Below the pieces are notes generated by a model. The model did no database searches. It had not been told where the DNA came from and saw only the letters and a program-made list of their open reading frames with translations. Position numbers and translations under genes: made by a program. Shown here one piece after another: positions 9,930 through 19,813 of a stretch of DNA of 26,971 bases (position 1 is its first letter; each line of letters begins with the position of its first letter). Origin of the DNA: Bremia lactucae (taxonomy: Eukaryota > Oomycota > Peronosporomycetes > Peronosporales > Peronosporaceae); contig NC_090612.1 in NCBI RefSeq assembly GCF_004359215.1, positions 3,218,757-3,245,727 on the forward strand, in the 5' to 3' direction.

Positions 9930-10884
9930 AGTTGAGTCCTCCACGTTGGCAAAAAATGATTGCATGCCGCGTGACGAACTCATTGGCCTCCAGATAAAGG
10001 AGCGCTATAGTCAGGGCGAATATCGTCGCCTGCTGTTGGATCACTCGGTGGGAGAAAATTATTTCCCTTCCGTCGCACCTGGAGTCAAAGCGAAGTCGCT
10101 TTAACTTCATCAATGACCTTTTATGGTTTCAGCTGCCACATTGTGCTCCCTTGAGAATCAATGACCCTCATGACACGGATCTCAAGCTTAAAATACATCT
10201 CGAGCTCTATGATGCACTAACGAGTGAACATCTTGGCTGTGAAAAGACATTTTCACGATTGAAAGAGAAATTTTTGTGGCCACACCAATATCGATTGATG
10301 GCTAACTATAGTCGCTCGTCGAACAGTGTCAGCGCATAAAGCCTGCACCTTCCAGCAGTGCGCCATTGAAGCCGCTGCCGATTCCAACGAATTGTAAAAA
10401 CTCAGTAAGTCTGGACTTCATGTTTGGCATGCCGCCCGATCATAAGGGTCGGACGGGGCTCGTCGTCTTTGTAGACAGACTGAGCAGAATGGAAAATTAA
10501 GCACCATATGGCGCCACGACCACTGGCAAAAGGCAGCATTCTTGTTCCTATATCATGTGTAACGACTACACAAAATGCCCGAGCTCAAAGTTTCGGACGG
10601 GATCCACGTTTACGTCGGGTTCGGGCGTAATGTGTTTGAACTGCAAGGCAGCAAGCTCCACATGTCTACAGCCGATCATCTCAAGACCAATAGTCATACG
10701 AAACGTGCCAATCGGGTCGTGGCGGATGTATGCGCACGGTATCAACTCTCAAAAAATGGAGCAAACAATTGCCCGTTGTGAGTTGCATTAAATAACAATG
10801 TCCACGCCACTACGGGTGAGATACCGTTTCAATTAGCGGCCTGCGCCAACCTCCGACGCCAGTCTCGTTTGAAACAGCCCGAGT
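9930..10884 (+). pseudogene. Gypsy integrase (element A)
   Basis: The RNase H/integrase linker starts near 9975 (DELIGLQIKERYSQ). The H2C2 zinc-binding region runs about 10151-10336 (DPHDTDLKLKIHLELYD, HLGCEKTFSRLKEKF, then SSNSVSA where the CxxC is degraded). The core starts near 10400 (SVSLDF with FGMPPDHKGRTGLVVFVDRLS). The second block, GRDPRFT with FELQGSKLHMSTADH, is near 10597-10690, and NRVVADV near 10708-10730. Several frameshifts interrupt it. Sequence homologous to the post-integrase linker of the minus element ends at about 10884. Confidence 0.75.
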
Positions 10885-11290
10885 CGTAGTGGGAGCGTTC
10901 ATTGTTTTCGCGACCATTGCGGGGCAGCATATTCTTTTTGGTTATCCTGTGCGCTTGCTATCGCGTCATAGACTTTTCGTGCGATGGCTTATCGCTCATC
11001 CACAAAGCGTTGAGCCTCGTTCACGCTTATAACATCAAATTCGCCAATGACACCACCGAGAGGTTAATCATAGGATTTAGTTGTCAATAACGAAATATTG
11101 TTATTGTTTAGGAGCACATGCATTTCCTTGCCGTGGCTCCATACTGACCACTGCTAAACCGGCAGGGTCACTAGGGCAAGTTTTGGTCGTTGACACGATT
11201 CGCTCACGGAACATCGTCATATTGATGAAACTTTGTCCCTCTTCAGCACCGAACGTAGTGAGGGGCTCTCCACGTCAGACTGTGATGTCA
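10885..11290 (-). repeat. Inverted segment of the gypsy post-integrase linker
   Basis: This stretch aligns in the same direction with 13955-14290, which is the minus-strand element's region just downstream of its integrase. Shared blocks are GCGACCATT, CCTGTGCGCTTGC, GTCATAGACTTTT, CACAAAGCGTT, ATGACACCACC and, further on, GGGTCACTAGGGCAA. It directly follows the plus-strand integrase of element A, so it is inverted relative to that element. Either a local inversion of about 400 bp or an abutting fragment of a second copy would explain it. Confidence 0.7.
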
Positions 11291-11607
11291 GCTTAATCTA
11301 CCCTATGCATGCTAAGTTCCTCTTATACTAGGCGTGCTCTGTCGTGCCCCATGTACCGGCGGCTTGACAGGGGTAGCTGAGGCTTGCACGCTTAAAGCAG
11401 ATGCAGTGCTTTTTAGGCGCATGCTAAATTAAAATGAGCTTGAGCTTGACGTCTTAGGCAATTCATTGTGTTTTTGTCTACACCTGTCTTTATTACCATA
11501 GTAAATCTTGCTGAATTTAGCCCTAACCAACATGCAGCTTGGCACCACAACCAGACCAGAAATATCATTCACTGCTCCATGCCGCTCTATTTCTATGTGC
11601 TGTGCAT
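11291..11607. other. Unassigned flank of the minus gypsy element
   Basis: No gene or known element was recognised. It lies directly outside the 3' LTR of the minus-strand element, so it is part of the DNA into which that element inserted. Confidence 0.4.
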
Positions 11608-12095
11608 TGTAGGTGGAAGCTACATTAGCAGCCACGCTCTACTTACGTGCATCTTCAGGCACAGTGAGGAAGCGGTTTGACCGTCTTCTCTCACGTGTAA
11701 TGAGGTAGTTGGTGGGCGCTAACCGACCGCACCAAACGAACTTGAAGCTTTAGTTTAAGTGACGTCAAGAAAGCGGTAATCCGACTCCACGTGCGCACTT
11801 GTCAGCTAGGTAGTAGTTCTATGACTGATTTATAACTAATCGTATTAAATATAATACGTATTTACCAATCATAAATGCTATCTCTGTAGATATGCACTGA
11901 CAAATTTTGCGAGCGTATTATTCTACATACGTCGTATCGTGGATGACGCTAGCCGTCATCTCCGTTAATGTGAATGCCCTCAGGTACACACCCAATGGGT
12001 GAGTCTAATTACTTCACTTAAGTAATTGACCATCCCCTTAAGTACCCAAAGTGTAACGGGAGTTGTGTAACATTGGGCTATCTAAGCCCGTTACA
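11608..12095 (-). mobile_element. 3' LTR of gypsy element B
   Basis: 488 bp. On the minus strand it starts TGTAACGGGC at 12095 and ends CCTACA at 11608. It is preceded by a polypurine tract and not followed by a PBS, which identifies it as the 3' LTR. It carries TGACGTCA at 11760-11767 and a hairpin GATGACG/CGTCATC at 11942-11948/11954-11960. Confidence 0.85.
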
Positions 12096-12111
12096 CCATC
12101 CCCCCTTTAAG
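12096..12111 (-). promoter_or_regulatory. Polypurine tract of gypsy element B
   Basis: The minus strand reads CTTAAAGGGGGGATGG immediately before the LTR start TGTAAC. This is the expected position and composition for the plus-strand primer of reverse transcription, and it fixes the element's orientation. Confidence 0.75.
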
Positions 12112-12206
12112 AATGAATTTACGTTTTCCAAATTTGTCAAAGAGGACCAATGGACAGCAAGCTGCTTTACGCAGTGCTCTAGTCCTCTCAGTGACACTAG
12201 CGAGCT

Positions 12207-12716
12207 GTGTGCACTCACACGGCGCCAACCAGTCCACGGAAGAGGGGCAAAAAGGATAAGTCGTCTGCAAAGACGCCCTCACAACCACGCACGAAGCCTA
12301 CGCGCCGCGTTAACACGCCGCGGTTCCTCTATGATATAGTTACAACGTCGACAACTACGGATGCTGCTGTCACGCTAACTGGACTCATCGATCCGACCCA
12401 CTTTTACAGTGAGGATGTAGATCCGAGGCTTATTGTTGACTACAATGGCTCGACACTGCTGCCATCACCTCATCGAAGTGAGTACAGCAAGCTAATGAGG
12501 AAGGATGATGGCGCTTTATTGCCCATCCAAACTTCACCCATTGCTCCAAACATGGAGACGCCCAACGTTGCGGAGGCCACCCTGCCTCACGTCAACGAAG
12601 CAACTGTGTCATCGTCTGCGCTAGCTAGCGCAGCGCTGCCCATAAAGGCGCAGCTGATTCTCACTCGGGTAGAACCACAAACATGTCGTTTAGACCATCA
12701 TTCACAATTAGTCTGA
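12207..12716 (+). CDS. Antisense ORF between pol and 3' LTR of element B
   Basis: A 169-codon ORF runs opposite to the element's genes, in the 1 kb between the chromodomain and the polypurine tract. It is longer than any surviving sense ORF in this element (145 codons or fewer). The N-terminal 35 residues are Lys/Arg/Pro/Ser-rich (PRKRGKKDKSSAKTPSQPR). The rest is Thr/Ala/Pro-rich with no recognised domain, signal peptide or membrane segment. Antisense ORFs in this position are known in some plant Ty3/gypsy lineages; whether this is equivalent is inference. It may equally be a chance open frame or part of an inserted fragment. Confidence 0.35.
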   Translation: MCTHTAPTSPRKRGKKDKSSAKTPSQPRTKPTRRVNTPRFLYDIVTTSTTTDAAVTLTGLIDPTHFYSEDVDPRLIVDYNGSTLLPSPHRSEYSKLMRKDDGALLPIQTSPIAPNMETPNVAEATLPHVNEATVSSSALASAALPIKAQLILTRVEPQTCRLDHHSQLV

Positions 12717-15700
12717 CGTAGAAGAGCCTGACCATAAAGCTCCACCTACGGCACGTGAACGTGTCCAGTCGGTGTCACAAGCCAGTGCATTAAACATGGC
12801 AATGTGACTGGTGGCATACCACCAGTCCCACCTCTATCCGAATGGCCTTATTCGAATTGAAAGAGTGCGTCGCTCCTAGAATGCGTTACTCTAGATGCGC
12901 GTAAGTATTATGGCATCTATAGCTCGTGAAAGGCTCAGGGGAAATCACTTGGTCGTGTTTCCCCGATCCCGGTCGTGTTGCAATCGAATAAATGAACTGA
13001 CCATTACGAAGCGAAATTCCTGCGCCATTTTCAGCCATATTCGATGTGGCATAACAAAGGACGCAGCGAATTAGTTCACTCGCTTGCGTGTGAGAGAAAT
13101 CATGGGCGGTACTGTACCACCTGTTTCTGTTCATCACGCCGCTCCTGCTAGTCCATACGGAACTAGCGGAGCGACAACTGCTGCTCCTTCTCGTAGGCAG
13201 ACACCATACCCGGTACTTCGACGTGCAGCGCGTCAACCAGTTTCCACGAGTCAAAGCACTTTGGGTTACTTCTCCACTGGATGAGGATTTGGTGTTTTTG
13301 CTGCACGCGGCGGTGGGTAGCCAACCTTCCAACAAGGAAGCGTTAGTTCCCCCAGCAGCATCCATCAGTGCAGGTGGCGCCCGTTAGGAGCGGCGATTTC
13401 GCCTACCTACTTGCGGCAGCCCATCCCGCATCCGTTCAGTAGCAGGCGCTGAGCGCTACTTAACGACGAATCGTAGATCTCGCAAGTCAAGTCTCGAGAC
13501 AGACTTCGGATCTCCAAGATGTCCGCGCAAAGGATCGCCAGGGTTATTAAAGGCTGATACTTCGGCCGAGCCAATCGGAGAAGTTAGTGCTGAACGTTCC
13601 GCGTTCCGCGCGTAATATTTATCGCTCTCCAAGTCCGTATCGTGGTGAGAGGATCATTTGGCTGAAAGTTTTCACCCTCCTCGTCTCCCTCACAGTCGGC
13701 GTCACTATCGGTCTCCTTCGACGGATTGTGTGTGGTCTCTTCTGGATCAACGTACCGTTTCAGACGACACACGTAAAATAACGTGTGCGTCTTCATTTAC
13801 GGGATAAGGCTAAGCCTATGATTTAGGTGTCCAACCTCTTCGACCCTTTTAAACGGCCCGATGAAACGCAACAATAATTGTGTAGTTATCCGGGTAAGTA
13901 CACTAATTGCATTTTAGGTAGGGTAGCAGGGCTTAATAGTACTTTATCTCCCACTATAAAACGCTCATTGTTTTTGCGACCATTTTAGTCTGCATAAAAA
14001 ACAAATGTTTTTGCTTGTCCTGTGCGCTTGCCATCGTGTCATAGACTTTTTACGTGATGGCTAAGCGCCCATGCACAAAGCGTTAAGCCTCGCTCACGCT
14101 TTTAGCATCAAACTCGCCTATGACACCACCCGAGAGGTCGGTCATAGGACGTAGGTTAATGGACCCCAGCTAAACTGGCACAGTCACCAGGGCAATTTTC
14201 TGTCGTTGAGATGATACCCTCATGGTCATCGTCACATTGACGAAACTAGGCCCCTCTTATACACCGAGCATAGTGAGGGCCCCTCCCCCACTAAGACTTG
14301 GGCTGCGCACAAACGAGACTAGCGTCCGAAGAGGGCGCAGTCCGTTAATATAAAACAGTGTCTCACCCGTAGTGGCGTGGACACTGTTATTGATAGCAAA
14401 CTCCACGAAGGGCAATTGTTTGCTCCATTCGTTGGTAGTTGCTTAAGTGCGTAAGACATCCGCCACGACCCGATTGGCACTTTCTGTTTGGCCATCGGTC
14501 TGGAAATGATCCGCGATCGACATGTTGAGCTTGGTACCTAGCAGCTCAAACACATGACGCCAAAAACCACACGTAAAACGTGGATCCCGTTCCGATACTA
14601 TGGACACAGGCATCCCGTGCAGTTGGTGTACATGATCAGGAACAAGAGAGCTGCCTCCTTGCCTGTGATCAGTGTTTAACATGGTGCTAAATGCACCCTT
14701 TTCTCAGTCTTTCTACAAAGACGACGAGCTCCGCCCGACCCTTGCGGTTAGTTGGCATGCAAAACGTTAAGTCCAGACTGACCGACTTCCCAAAAATCGT
14801 TGGAATCGGCAGCGGCTTTAATGGCGCACTGCTGAACGGTGCAGGGTTTATGCGCTGGCACTGTTCGCAGAAGCGAATATAGTTGCCACCCATCGATATA
14901 GGTGTGACCACCAAAATTCCTCTGACACTCGCAAAAATGTCTTTTCAAGGCCCAGATGCCCACTCGATCGGGCATCATGGAGCTCGTGATGTATTTTCAG
15001 GTTGAGATCTGTATCATGAGGGACATATGATTCTAAGTGAGAAGTGCGAGCGGTCCGCAGTGATGCGCCATCCGTATAAGTCACAAATAGTTCGGTGCAC
15101 TCGAAACTTAACAAGATCATACTCTATTGAAAGTAGCTCCCTGTCATGCACAGAGTAATTTAGTTCCGCGGCTTTTAAAAGCCGGGACTGATGTGTCCTT
15201 TAGCGTTGTCTGGCAACGCCAATATCTGTGCACAACAAGAGATTGCTTCATTGATCTGAATACTTCTGCTTGTCCTTTGACAAACCCATTTTGCGTCCTT
15301 TTCAAGGAGTTCAGACAAGGACTTCGTTCGCTCGCGTAATTCTTGCTATACTTATGCAAGTAATTAGAAAGCCCTAGGGCGCAAATCCTTCACATGTCGT
15401 GGGGCTGGCCATTCCTTTACCGATTTTACCTTGTCTGGGTCTGCTCGTACACATGTTTACCTACGATGCAGCCCCACAGGTATCTCGTGGCCCCTTTGAT
15501 GCACTTTTGCAAGTTGACGTACGATTCGGCGTTCTCCAGAGTCGGCAACACAGCGTCTAAATGACACTTGTGCGACTATATTTCGCTCAGCCCGTCCTCG
15601 GCACTACTATGAACGAATACATCGTCAAAGTAATAGGGTGCGTAGGCACGGTGTTGACGCATCACGTGAGCCACCACTCGGTTAAATATCGCTGATGCGT

Positions 15701-16194
15701 TTTTTTTTTCAAACCTTGGGCCATCACAAGCCAGTCCCAAAGCATACCGCCTCTGGGGTGCTTACTACCTTCTTGGCCTCATCGGACTCTCTCATGAGTA
15801 CCTGATAGTAGCCATCCTTCAAATCCAACGCAGAAAAGATAGTTGGCTTTCCCATTAAGTTTAACAAGACATCTTTCCGCGAAATTGACGGTTGCGCATG
15901 AAGACGTCAATCCCGCGGAAAGTTGTGGTGGCCGTGTTCAGCTTATTGTAAGCGTGAACCACGCGCTATCCACCTGTGGCTTTACGCGCAATAAAGGTGG
16001 CCTGCAGTGAGGAGATTTACTCTTACGGACATATGTCGCCTTGTTTCGTCTGTCGAAGAACTCGTCAATATAATCGACTTATTCTTTCGGCCATTGCCTG
16101 GTCACACAAAACTTGGTGCCAGGTTCGAGGTCTATTTCGTGCCCGATGCATTCCTATCTGCTGGTAGGCGGCTCGGCACTTCTTCTGGAAACAC

Positions 16195-16232
16195 ATCGTG
16201 ATGTTTCCACAGAATCGTGATGTTTCCACAGA
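16195..16232. repeat. 19-bp tandem duplication inside the RT
   Basis: ATCGTGATGTTTCCACAGA occurs twice in direct succession (16195-16213 and 16214-16232). Nineteen is not a multiple of three, so it shifts the pol frame. Before it the minus strand reads FFNVLWKHHD; with one copy removed the next residues would follow the expected VFPEEVPS pattern. It is therefore a secondary inactivating mutation. Confidence 0.8.
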
Positions 16233-16599
16233 ACGTTAAAGAATGGACTGTCTCTCAAGGCATACCAACCTTGAGCAGCGAACTGTTTCTTTTTGATAAT
16301 TTCTAGGACGCTCTCGTCCATTGTGGACGACAAGCTACAGTCCACCAAGTTCTCTTCTGGTACTTGTGTGACTATTTCGTGAATATTTCCTTCCTTTAGC
16401 TCGGAAAGGAATGGAATCCACGATATCTCCGATGGATTAACTATCTCCTCGGCAGACTTTAAGACATGCTGGAGCACCTCAACTGAGGATGCCTCCGATA
16501 AATTGTCGTCGACGACCTCGAAAACTTCGTTCTAAGGCCCATCATCTTCAATTAGGACCGATCCAAAGAGAATTTGCAAATCTCTTGACTAAAGTTGCT

Positions 16600-16815
16600 C
16601 CAGATTAAAATTATTTACAATTTTAATCTTATTTTTCAATAAATACGGTAATATATCACTAATTGTTAAAAAATGGGGGGTTTTGATTGATTTTTATTTA
16701 CAATAAATTTATAAATATTTTTACTGTTAGAATTAATAAAGAAAAAACTTGTCCCATTACATCATCAACTTTTATTGAAAAATAAATAAAATTTAAATTA
16801 AGTTTTGAAGTGATT
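16600..16815. repeat. AT-rich island inside gypsy element B
   Basis: About 215 bases are strikingly AT-rich against a mixed-composition element. The island starts with a 10-bp perfect inverted repeat, GATTAAAATT (16603-16612) and AATTTTAATC (16619-16628). It falls in the protease-RT linker, where no conserved coding is expected. It may be a small insertion or an element-specific spacer. Clear terminal inverted repeats or a target duplication were not found. Confidence 0.4.
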
Positions 16816-17276
16816 TTGACTGTTCTTATCTGTCGGGTACTTGTTCTCCGAGAAACTACGACGTTTGACTAGGAACCGGATGCCGTTGCTCTCCTGGCTA
16901 ACGCAACCCTTCCAGCCGCCCCAGGCTCTAGGAACTGTGCCGTTCAGGCGACGCTTGACTTCCTGTCAGCTCGCTGTCTACTGTCACAGGCTTTCGACTT
17001 AACGCAGGACATTCGGACGCATGACTACTTGTCATCGTTTTTTTTTTCACTACACCAGCCTCTCTGAGCTGGGTAGGTCTTTGTGTCACCTAACCTCCCA
17101 TCGGTACACGTTCTACTACACCAGGCTTTCGGCTCTCGGTAGGACCTGGTGACATTTGACATCTCGCCAGGCATCTATAACTACGTCTGACACGACACCA
17201 GTTGCATATGCCACTCGCAGGAGCATTTCCTTTCCGGTATCCTACGTAGAGTAAGCAACTGTGCGTGTACGCTAGT
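16816..17276 (-). other. Protease-RT linker of gypsy element B
   Basis: This non-conserved stretch lies between the protease end and the AT-rich island. It contains a T-run near 17038-17047 and repeated CACTACACCAG / CTACACCAGG blocks at about 17049 and 17115. No independent gene was recognised. Confidence 0.5.
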
Positions 17277-17649
17277 CTATCCGTGGTTAGTGTTTTGCAA
17301 CCATGGCATGCCTAGGATGAGGTCATACGGACTCTCCATACCTAGCACTGTGAACTGCTCTATACACGAAAAGTCACTAAAGCTGAAGAAGAGTTCTACT
17401 TGAACTTCCTCTGATTTCACGAGCACGCCGTTTGCTAAACAAGCGGTCACCTCTTCTCGCTTGCCATATTGGCAAAGCGACGCAAACATCTCCGGTCTCT
17501 TTTTAAGAGCCGCGAGTTTCACAAAATTCTGTGACGCACCCAAATACACGAGAAGGGTCATCACAACGTCAAAGCCTCCTACTCGAGCGCTATAGACCAG
17601 CAGGATTAAGGTCCAAAATTTCAAGACATCAGGGACTATGCTACCCATT

Positions 17650-18620
17650 TGTTCGATAACTCTGAGTTGAGGGGTCGGCTCCCGCCCCTACTGCGCTCCG
17701 GCATTTCCGAACCCTCAGCGGTCGATGCAGAACTCACGCGTCTCGCACGCTCGTTCTTGTCATCACCCTTCGGTTTAAGAGTCCTCTTGCTGGGTGTCTT
17801 AGCTCCAGCAGTGACTCAGGCCTTGCAGCGAGCCATCATATGGCCGCGCCTGTCGCACTTAAAGTAGACTACGTCTGCTTTGCTCAACTCCATTGGAGTG
17901 GCATCCAGCCTTTCGGAGGACGGCTTATCGCCGAGGCACTATTGAAGGATTGCTCCTCAACTAAGGCAATTTGGATTGCCTCTTTCGCCGTCGACGGTAC
18001 GTTCTTAAAATGTGCCTGTCGCGATGGGCCGTACCGCAGTCCGCTTAAGAACGTAGGCACCTTAATGTGTTTCGATGTTGGACCCGCACTAATGGACACC
18101 GACAGCGAGCGCATCTTTCGCACATGTTCTTGCGAAGATTGCTTAGCCTGTCGCGCTTCAAAGAAGCGCGCGCCTGAAGCAACACTTCGCTGTTCAGCGA
18201 CTGATACATGGCGCGAACCTTTGTCTTAAACATCACCCATAAAGGGAGCGCCTTAACGTCCGCCATAAGCGTCGACTAAGCGCACTTTGAGGCCTTACCG
18301 CGCAAATGCGACATGGCGTGCGACACCATCTGGGTGTCGTCCTCGATGAACTGCGCTACACCGCATTGCTCCACAGCTATCAGCCAGTAGACAATCGTGT
18401 GCACTGCAGTTCCATCGAGCTTTGGCGGGTCCATCCGAATGGGCCTCGGCTGATGTGGCCGGGCGGAGAGCATCTTAACAGTCCTGTTGCGAGCCTCGCT
18501 CCGAACCTGCTCACGCCTATGCTCATCCTGAGCCTTAGTGATGGACTCCGCCGCAGCATGCGTACACGGCTCTTCGCTGTCCAAGCACGAACGCTTCAAA
18601 CTGCTCCAACTGAGCAACAT
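17650..18620 (-). pseudogene. Gypsy gag of element B
   Basis: Consecutive minus-strand frames give gag in order. First come the N-terminal region with PRPIRMDPPKLDGTAVHTIV and then FIEDDTQMVSHAMSHLRGKA (18620-18276). Next is the capsid, MADVKALPLWVMFKTKVRAM with SEVLLQAR (18266-18045). Then a downstream block near 18123-17884, and the nucleocapsid knuckle YFKCDRRGHMMARC near 17877-17836. The first zinc-ligand Cys is replaced by Tyr; in element A it is the second Cys that is lost, so the two knuckles died independently. Frameshifts join the pieces. Gag would coat the RNA in cytoplasmic particles. Confidence 0.8.
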
Positions 18621-18795
18621 GTTGCTCAGGAGGACTGTCCAAGAGCTTAGCTAGGGCTTGTTCACCAAGTCCCTGCGCCAAGTGCTCTTCCACCTCCCGG
18701 CGATGCTAGGAGATGTGAGGAGAATGAGCCTATCGATATTGAGGTTCATCCTCACTGACACGCTCAGAGAGACGGGTTGTGGGAAGGACCCATTA

Positions 18796-18804
18796 GTGCT
18801 ACCA
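18796..18804 (-). promoter_or_regulatory. tRNA primer binding site of gypsy element B
   Basis: The minus strand reads TGGTAGCAC two bases inside the 5' LTR end (CCTACA, CT spacer), the same site and spacing as in element A. Confidence 0.65.
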
Positions 18805-18806
18805 AG

Positions 18807-19345
18807 TGTAGGCGGGGGCCACTGTAGCAGCCACGCTCTACTTACGCACACCTTCGCTCTACTTACGCACACCTTCAGGCACAGTGAGGAAGCGGTTTGA
18901 CTGTCTTCTCTCACGTGCAATGGGGTAATTGGTAGGCGCCTAAGCGACCGGACCCAACGAACTAGAAACATTAACTTCAGTGACGTCACGGGAGCGGCAA
19001 TCCGGCTCCACACTGCGCACTTAGGAAGTAGTTTTATGACTGATTTATTTTTAATTGTATTAAATATAAAACGTATTTTACCAATCATAAATGCTATCTC
19101 TGTAGATCTGCACTGATATGTATTGCGAGCGTATTATTCTATATACCTCGTGTCCTGGATGACGCTAGCCGTCATCCCCGTAAATGTGACTTCCCTCAGG
19201 TGCATCACATTCACAAGGGTGGGTCACAATGTGAACCACACCCAAGTGGTGGGTCTAATTACTTCACTTAAGTAAATAACCATTCCCTTAGTTACACAAA
19301 GTGTGTTTAACGGTGATTGTGTAACAAAGGGCAACTTCGGCCCGC
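18807..19345 (-). mobile_element. 5' LTR of gypsy element B
   Basis: It aligns with the 3' LTR along its length. It carries TGACGTCA at 18981-18988 and the hairpin GGATGACG/CGTCATCC at 19157-19164/19170-19177. It differs from its partner by a 21-bp tandem duplication (18835-18855 and 18856-18876). The outer end near 19345 is diverged: GGGC..GCCC is kept, but TGTAAC is not, so this boundary is approximate. Confidence 0.8.
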
Positions 19346-19813
19346 ATGGTAAACCTTTGCTGAATCATTTTGCGCGGATAAATGGCGATGTATCTGCTAT
19401 CATCGCGATGATAGTCCAAAGCATTGCTGTACAAACTTCGACACTGACGGTATTGGCCCTAGCACGTCAGAGCAAGCGGTTTTGTCCTCGGTTTGTCTCC
19501 TTTTAGGTGAGTTTTTCGTATCACACTTGAAAGTTTATCGCACATGTTTCGCTATGGCACATTCCTGTTTCTACGCACTCATCTGCTGATGTGGCCATCA
19601 TAAACCCATTTATGTTTTATTAAAAAGAACGCTTACCGAGTTAGCTATACTACTCATCAACCTCGCTCTGAATTACGTGGCACTCTGAGATTGCCTCTAC
19701 ATCCTGCAAAATGATATCGCCAGGAGATCATGCAGCAACAACTTTATATCTTATGTGCACAACACACCCGCCGCGGAAGATTCGGACCTTCACTCCGCTC
19801 ATCGTCACAGTCC
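19346..19813. other. Intergenic, no gene seen
   Basis: This is flank of gypsy element B, leading into the inverted-repeat copy at 19814. ORFs here are short and overlapping, and no domain was recognised. Confidence 0.4.

Larger units (their letters stand above)
8366..10884 (+). mobile_element. Ty3/gypsy deletion derivative (element A)
   Basis: A plus-strand element of the same family as the one at 11608-19345. It consists of a 5' LTR, PBS, gag, a deletion joining the gag zinc knuckle region to the RNase H/integrase linker, then the integrase. Protease, RT and RNase H (about 2.5 kb in the full-length relative) are absent. Its sense homology to the relative stops at about 10884. There the next 400 bases continue in inverted orientation, and no plus-strand 3' LTR is found. 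It is a non-autonomous, dead copy. Confidence 0.8.
13163..17648 (-). pseudogene. Gypsy pol (protease, RT, RNase H, integrase, chromodomain) of element B
   Basis: The protease (17648-17277) ends with ESPYDLILGMPWL, but its active site reads LVYLGASQNF where D-S-G is expected (17535-17546). The RT N-terminal part is 16477-16154. Its core includes RVVHAYNKLNTATT near 15965-15920, ALDLKDGYYQVLMRESD near 15830-15790 and the catalytic YYFDD at 15635-15621, still intact. An A-run near 15698-15708 shifts the frame. RNase H is poorly preserved. The integrase has an H2C2 region (GHLGLEKT then CEQCQRI, 15010-14860), SVSLDLTF, and SERDPRFTCGFW (14600-14560), with Glu where the family has catalytic Asp. 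The post-integrase motif FYVCRLKRYVDPEE starts near 13780. The chromodomain (about 13335-13163) reads HQILIQWRSNPKCFDSWKLV. Confidence 0.85.
11608..19345 (-). mobile_element. Near full-length Ty3/gypsy chromovirus (element B)
   Basis: In the minus direction this reads 5' LTR (19345 to 18807), PBS, gag, protease, RT, RNase H, integrase, chromodomain, a 1-kb tail, polypurine tract and 3' LTR (12095 to 11608), about 7.7 kb in all. This order (integrase last, then chromodomain) defines Ty3/gypsy chromoviruses. Every domain carries stops or frameshifts, and the two LTRs differ by many substitutions and a 21-bp duplication, so it is an old, inactive copy. A target-site duplication could not be confirmed because the outer end of the 5' LTR is diverged. 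Confidence 0.85.

Noticed and set aside
12886..13365. 159-codon minus-strand ORF
   Set aside because: It is out of frame. The neighbouring minus frame over 13163-13335 gives a recognisable chromodomain, so this ORF is a by-product of a frameshift in gypsy pol.
18651..19088. 145-codon minus-strand ORF with a repeated CVSRA motif
   Set aside because: It runs through the 5' LTR, the PBS and the leader. The repeated peptide is only the 21-bp LTR duplication at 18835-18876.
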